Assembly: GCA_944739405.2 (NCBI GenBank)
Contig: OX123185.2
Location: 6,073,840-6,137,839, forward strand
Reading direction: 5' to 3'
Origin: Euclidia mi
Lineage: Eukaryota; Arthropoda; Insecta; Lepidoptera; Erebidae
Length of the DNA stretch: 64,000 bases
Below the pieces are notes generated by a model, which made no database searches, was not told the origin of the DNA, and saw only the letters and a list, made by a program, of their open reading frames with translations. Below, piece by piece: positions 58,913 to 64,000 of the stretch (its first letter is position 1; each line of letters starts with the position of its first letter). The position numbers and the translations under genes are program-made.

Positions 58913-59500
58913 GTAACCCGCGGTGCCCTTTCAACCATGTTTATATAGAAGACTGGATGAACTCTAAACGTTTTCGTTGGCGCGTTTGTTACTAAATCTG
59001 GCCGAATTATATTCCGTAGGAATAAATTATGAGGGCGGGCCGTTCCCTCTCAACAGCAAGGCTAAACTTTAATTAAGCTGCATTTCGACTAAAATGGGTT
59101 CCCCTTTCAAACATTTAGAGGCAACTTCGTACAGTCAAATGATGCCCAACTTTATATTAGACCTGGTGTTCTGAAATACTAGACGTTTTGTGGTCGTGCA
59201 AAAATGCAGGGTGGATGGTGGGTGGCCCCTTACGCTCCTGTTGAAATGCCTTCATTTTTCCTCGTAATGCAGTGAAAGAATTCGAATAGGCTCATTAGAG
59301 CTTTTTCCCCTTTTCATGTTGAACACATAGTAGACAACTTAAAAACGGCAGCATTGTTAATGACGTGTGAAGTTCAGTCTGTGGTATTTTACGTTCGTTT
59401 AAACGAGCGCATGAATACACTGAAATACGTTATTAAACAACAATGAGGAGACAAGATGTTTAAAGCACGTTTGTGTAATTACTTCTGTACTGTTAAAATA
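58913..59500. other. Conserved block of the triplicated unit, copy 3
   Basis: Counterpart of 37,711-38,290. Retains the GGGTGGATGGTGGGTGG segment lost in copy 2. Confidence 0.45.
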
Positions 59501-60620
59501 AAATGAGAACTTCAAAGAATTTTCGTGTTTGTATTAGAAATTAAGTTGTACCAGCCGACAATAATAGTATTGAAACGTTATTTTAGTTTGTATCTGCTTC
59601 AAAAATGATAATGTCTTAGTAGCAAAGTATTTGTTTCTATGCCCTGATATTACTACTCATTTGGTATTCTGTGATATCTTATTAATGAATTTGTTCTTCA
59701 GCTAACAAAATCAAAGCAAATCATATTTATTGCTCAAATTGTGGTATTACAAAGATCTACTTACAAAGATACTAAAAACAAAACACAGTACAGCACAATT
59801 TACCTTACTAGGTAATAATTGGTATTGATTGCGATTGAAAAAAATTACCTAGCTGGCTATCTCACAAGATACTAACATTGCTTTAGCTCTTTGCGTTAGA
59901 ACCTATTAATAAGTAACTATACAATACAACTTACAAATAATAAATAATGGCACCCTGGGACAACATACATTTAACGGTAAATACGTGGAAGGAAATTCGA
60001 TTCACACAGGGTGATCGGATCCCAACTAGGCAGGGCCTGTACTTTGGCAACCAACTAACTAATAAACAAAGTTACGTATTAATATTATTGATAAATTACG
60101 TCGCGACACAGAATGAAACATCGTTCTTATCACACGAAGTTTTATACTGGACGGGAACCGAACTCAGGACCTCCGGTTCAGTAGTCTGTGTCTTCACGTT
60201 ATTTAGAGTTCACCGAAAATATTTATTCGAATGGGATCAGTACCTAATTTCTGAGGTTCGCGCGTTCAACTAAAGAAAGAAAGTAACTTTTCAGTCATGT
60301 AGTATTATAGTGTATTTATATTTAATAACTTTAATATTTCATATCTGCTTAAAACAGGTACTTTATTCTTAATTAATTTATTACTTGAAAGCGTCGAGCA
60401 AAGATTGTCCGCATTGGAATGGGTGGTGCCACCGTACCATTCCAGAGCGAACAATTTAATATTATGCAAACGAACCCTACTAAGAACTGTTCTGTACAGT
60501 GAATTAAACTTTGGAATGACAAAAAACAGTAAATTACTAATATTTATAATACAAAGTCTCGGACTAGCAATCGTATGAAATTAGAGCACACTTGTAATCT
60601 TTGTGAACAATGATATTTGT

Positions 60621-60955
60621 AGTTAAGACATGCTCGCTGCATGTCTTAGCCGAGTGACGAGACCGACAGACTGCTACGCAGAGGGTCTCGGGTTTGAATC
60701 CACGGCACGCACCAATGACATTTTAAGTTAAGTGCGTATTAAATTGTTAATTATCGCTTGCTTATCGGTGAAGAAAAACATCGTGAAGAAACCTGCATGT
60801 CTGAGAGTTCTCCATAATGTTCTCGAAAGACATGTGAAGTCTGCCAATCCGCACTTGGCCAGCGTGGTGGACTATGGCTTTACGCTTCACATAGTGAGAC
60901 GACGCCCGTCTCCAGCAGTGGGACAGTATAAAGGGCTGATGATGAGTTAAGACAT
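60621..60955 (+). mobile_element. Full-length SINE with 11-bp duplication (unit 3)
   Basis: AGTTAAGACAT at 60,621-631 and 60,945-955. The 313-bp body has a tRNA-like head (60,650-60,712), then GTGCGTATTAAATTG, ACATCGTGAAGAAACCTGCA, GGCCAGCGTGGTGGACTATG and GCAGTGGGACAGTATAAAGG, ending in GATGATG. This is the reference full copy for the GATGATG-tail family in this window. Confidence 0.92.
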
Positions 60956-61209
60956 ATTGTCACAATAAAATTAAAAGTCTTGCAATTACTTACTTCTAAA
61001 AAAATCAAAATTATTTACATCTACTGTTACATTATATTTTACTTTTATAATAAATTGTATTGTCTGTATGCTCATCTCTTTTCCAAGATATGGAAACGAT
61101 ACCATGGTGTAGGGACTAACAAACCGGTACTTTTCGAGTATAAGCCTACCACACCTTTAACTTTTCGAAGCAATGTACGTATAAAACTGTTGATGATGAC
61201 TGGCTTAAC

Positions 61210-61325
61210 TGTGAAGGAAAATATCTTGAAAAAATCTGCATGCCTGAATGTTTTCTACCAAGCCACATGGCCAGGCAGCATAATGAGAAAAGTCGTGTGC
61301 CCAGAAGTAGGACAGTTATAAACAC
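61210..61325 (+). repeat. SINE end of triplication unit (unit 3)
   Basis: Counterpart of 50,510-50,625. Confidence 0.6.
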
Positions 61326-61427
61326 GGTTATAATAATGATGATGATATAATTTATTTTATCTAGTTCACTATTAGTGGACACTACATTAATCAAGCAATT
61401 TGATTGCTATATTTATTTAGTTAAACG

Positions 61428-61625
61428 TTGGGACCATGGGGTTCAAGTGCGAGATCTCTTTTTAGAGATCTCTCAAAGAGATTGGTTGACGCCTCCCGTG
61501 ACCAGAAGGCTGGCCTGTATTTGGCACAAAAGATCAGCATTGCCATACAACGTGGCAATGCTGCCAGCATTCTGGGCACGCTTCCAATTGATGGCGATGT
61601 GGAGGATTTTCATGACGCCCTTTAA
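61428..61625 (+). pseudogene. Retroelement 3' coding fragment (unit 3)
   Basis: Uninterrupted 65-residue version of the fragment at 50,715, with LAQKISIAIQRGNAASILGT intact. It lacks any catalytic domain. Confidence 0.55.
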
Positions 61626-62218
61626 AATTTTTCTTTGCCCTTTTTATGTACTGTTTTTTATTTGTTAGGTACTTAAGTATAGAAATAATTGTTTTATTTT
61701 ATGTGTACATAAATAGTCACCTTATAATAAATACAAAATCTATTAGGGGATTTGCTTGCTCGATTCTAAAATCTATAACGTGTAAAATAAGGGAAAATAA
61801 ATATAGGTCACAAAACCAAATACAAAAAGCCTTTCGTAAATCATCGTTTCATCTAGTAATAATAGGCTGTCATATATCGAAAGCTTGCAGTAGCAGTCAT
61901 AACGTGTCCCGGCGTGTATAATTAAAATGAAAGATAAGCCACTAAGCCTTCTGCGGCTATAACCTTGTGGCGGTGAACTCACATTTGAATGCAGCTAGGT
62001 TTGAAAGCATATAGGTCATAAAGGTAAGGAGGTCGGTCATGAAGTTGTAGAAGTTATTCAACGTTTTGTGCCGCTTTATAAATGAATTTACTGGAATTGA
62101 ACATCATGAGAATATTAAATTTGGACAGTTCATCCTTTTATGGTAGTACTACGGAATGAATTTTATATCGCCCTTCTAAGTTCATGCTAAAAGCCGTATA
62201 TTTTAAAGCTAACACTAT

Positions 62219-62453
62219 AAATCTATTATTATATAATAGTACATATCGTCATAATGACAAAATTTTATTCTTTGACACTAATACTTTTATTAAAAGTAAT
62301 TTTATTTTAACAAAAGATACTATGTATCTTTCTCGCTCTTTTAAACGACAACTTGCTAAATTATTAGCATTTAATTTATACAGTGACCCAAGTACTGTTA
62401 GAGTACATGACAATTCCATTATTGACATTCATAATAATAATAATTTAAATTAA
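62219..62453 (+). mobile_element. LINE 5' end, possible end of ORF1
   Basis: Begins where homology to unit 2 stops. A frame reads LLLYNSTYRHNDKILFF...RSFKRQLAKLLAFNLYSD...IIDIHNNNNLN and stops at 62,453. It may be a short ORF1 or the upstream part of the next frame separated by a frame change. Confidence 0.4.
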
Positions 62454-64000
62454 ATTCTGAGACAATAGAGAACACCTCTAGCTATAATAAGATTACTCGT
62501 AACTCATTGACTAATACACTTAAACATAATAATAACAAAAATTTGATTAAATTAGTACATCAGAATATTAGAAGTATGATTAATAAAGATTTAGAAATGG
62601 AATTGTTTATGAACTGTAATGCTGTTGATATATTTTGCATCACTGAACATTGGCTAAAAAGCAACCAGTTCATGTTCAATTTCAGTAATCATATAGTAGG
62701 AAGCTCGTTTAGCCGGCAGCAAGCAGTACATGGTGGCTCGATGATTTTACTTAATAAGCAACTTAAATTTAAGGAGCGTCATGATATTGTAAGTCTGTCT
62801 GTTGAGCGAACTATTGAGGTAGCCTGTGTGGAACTGAGGAGATTTATTGTAATAAGTGTATACAGGCCTCCTTCAGCATTGTATGATAGCTTCGAGCGTA
62901 TCATGGATGAGATATTAAACAAAGTTGCAAAAATAAATAAAAATGTTGTTGTGTGTGGTGACTTTAATGTAAATTTATTGGAGGATAGTAGTCTTAGTAC
63001 AAAATTGAAAGCGCTGTTTCTATCATATAATCTGAAGAACTTATTCTTAGAGCCCACAAGAGTTACTTCCTCTACATCTACTTGCCTAGATAATATATTT
63101 ACAGATATCATAGTAAGAGACAAGCAAATTATTATACAGTTAGACTCAGACCATTGTGGACAGCAGATCTCCTTTAATGATAACAGTAAGAATGTTTCTA
63201 GGCAAAATATAGTTGTAATACCTAAAACTGCAACTCGTTTTGCTAGGTTTCAAAGTAAACTAATGACTAGCTGGTCACTGTTAGATGATGAAGGTGACCC
63301 TAATTTGTTATATAATAGCTTTTTCAAAGCATTTTGTACAGACTTTAATTCGGTTGTCACACCTAGAACGATTACAGTTGGAGGTAATGCAACCTTCTGT
63401 GAATGGGCAACAACTGGGCTTCACAAAAGTAGAAAGAGATTGTATGAGCTATATGACGAGAGAAACTTTAATTTAAGTGAACAATTTCAGGATTATGTTA
63501 GAAACTATGCTAGGATATTTCGGAAACTTTGCAAGAAAGCTAAGTCTCTTTACCTGAGTTCAAGGATTAGGAGTAGTGACGATAAAATGAAAATGACATG
63601 GAATATAATAAACAGCGAGACTGGGAAAGTTAAAAGTAAAAGTTCAAAATTTAGTTTGAACATTGATAACGACACTATTACATCAGACTCAAAAGTTGCA
63701 TCGGCGTTTGAAAGTTTTTTTACTGATATCCCCGTTATTACTACTAGATCTTTGGACTCATCAACCAATGCAGCGGAATCTCTTTTAAAAGAAAACATGA
63801 GTACAACCTATAGTAATTTCTCATTTCAGTATATAAATTCAAATGATGTTATAAAAGCTTTTAATACTATAAATTTAAAGAAGACTGCAGACTTGTGGGG
63901 AAATTCCGTTACTATTACCAAGTCCATTATTGCTTTAGCCGCTAACAGATTAGCTTTAATATTTAATAAGTGTATTGACTGTGGTGTATTTCCTGATCTT
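62444..64000 (+). CDS. LINE ORF2: endonuclease and start of RT region, runs off window
   Basis: A non-LTR retrotransposon polyprotein that nicks target DNA and reverse-transcribes its RNA. The frame is open without a stop from 62,444 to the last base (519 codons). Endonuclease motifs in order: HQNIRSM (about 62,558), ITEHWL with its Glu (about 62,639), VYRPPS (62,860), VCGDFNVNLLED (62,957) and SDHCGQQIS (63,148), matching an AP-endonuclease-like (EEP) domain with Asn, Glu, DxN and SDH residues. A linker follows, then NKCIDCGVFPDL, which in CR1/jockey-group LINEs immediately precedes the reverse-transcriptase fingers. The first ATG in frame (62,576) lies inside the domain, after HQNIRS, so initiation or a frameshift from the upstream frame must supply the start, or the start is lost. 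The key endonuclease residues look intact. Confidence 0.8.

Larger units (their letters stand above)
52376..62218. repeat. Tandem segmental duplication, unit 3 (mosaic)
   Basis: Starts at the point matching 42,781 of unit 2 and ends at the point matching 51,522. From about 52,376 to 57,910 it resembles unit 1 at most diagnostic sites (for example 54,760-55,860 and 57,480-57,900), except about 56,880-57,190. From about 57,915 to its end it is nearly identical to unit 2. Private: palindrome at 52,838, MITE at 54,251, SINE at 57,205. Confidence 0.82.

Noticed and set aside
49435..60273. Frames of 141 and 108 codons (49,435 and 59,947)
   Set aside because: They include a tRNA-like SINE head (GGGAACCGAACTCAGGACC). 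The corresponding sequence in unit 1 (38,654) is not open, and the two frames diverge at the end.

Overview
The window looks like nuclear DNA of a moth or butterfly. It is AT-rich, intron-bearing and crowded with dispersed repeats of lepidopteran type: tRNA-headed SINEs whose 3' part carries CCCGAAGGGGTAGGCAGAGG, SINEs ending in GATGATGATG, Helitron-type ends (TC...CTAG at A^T sites), TTA-flanked MITEs and CR1/RTE-like LINE pieces. There is no rRNA, CRISPR array or bacterial gene. No housekeeping gene is visible. All assignments are by eye and from family knowledge; nothing was searched.

Region 1 (1-7,530): a 126-bp tandem array is split by a complete 6.72-kb DNA transposon (181-6,900). It has 32-bp terminal inverted repeats and a 4-bp CAGA target duplication, and the neighbouring array units serve as the unoccupied site. 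It carries a DDD transposase gene of Sola-like appearance, modelled as two exons (1,360-1,379 and 3,214-5,629) whose splice phases match.

Region 2 (7,531-14,257): a decayed ORF, an 18-bp hexapeptide-coding repeat and a Helitron within a Helitron (10,241-12,448 on + inside 10,108-14,257 on -). Each Helitron holds a minisatellite (about 111 and 119 bp) with the same AAGATGGCGG-type motif. The outer one also carries a GC-rich island with a TATA box, a consensus splice donor and a short intron. 

Region 3 (14,258-27,340): mostly single-copy DNA with scattered SINEs, LINE ends and two TTA-flanked MITEs. It contains one small cysteine-rich coding exon (16,712-16,930) whose cysteine spacing resembles eclosion hormone; this is the only candidate host gene here.

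Region 4 (27,340-62,218): a large tandem triplication with units of roughly 10-12 kb. The unit 1/unit 2 junction is a hybrid SINE, as expected for unequal crossing-over between SINE copies. Unit 3 is a mosaic, unit-1-like on the left and unit-2-like on the right. Copy-specific insertions (MITEs, SINEs, long palindromes) date the events relative to each other. The units contain no convincing long gene; a conserved block of about 0.6 kb and a conserved 157-bp candidate exon are the best functional candidates.

Region 5 (62,219-64,000): the 5' half of a LINE. Its open frame (endonuclease domain, then the start of the reverse-transcriptase region) runs uninterrupted off the window edge.
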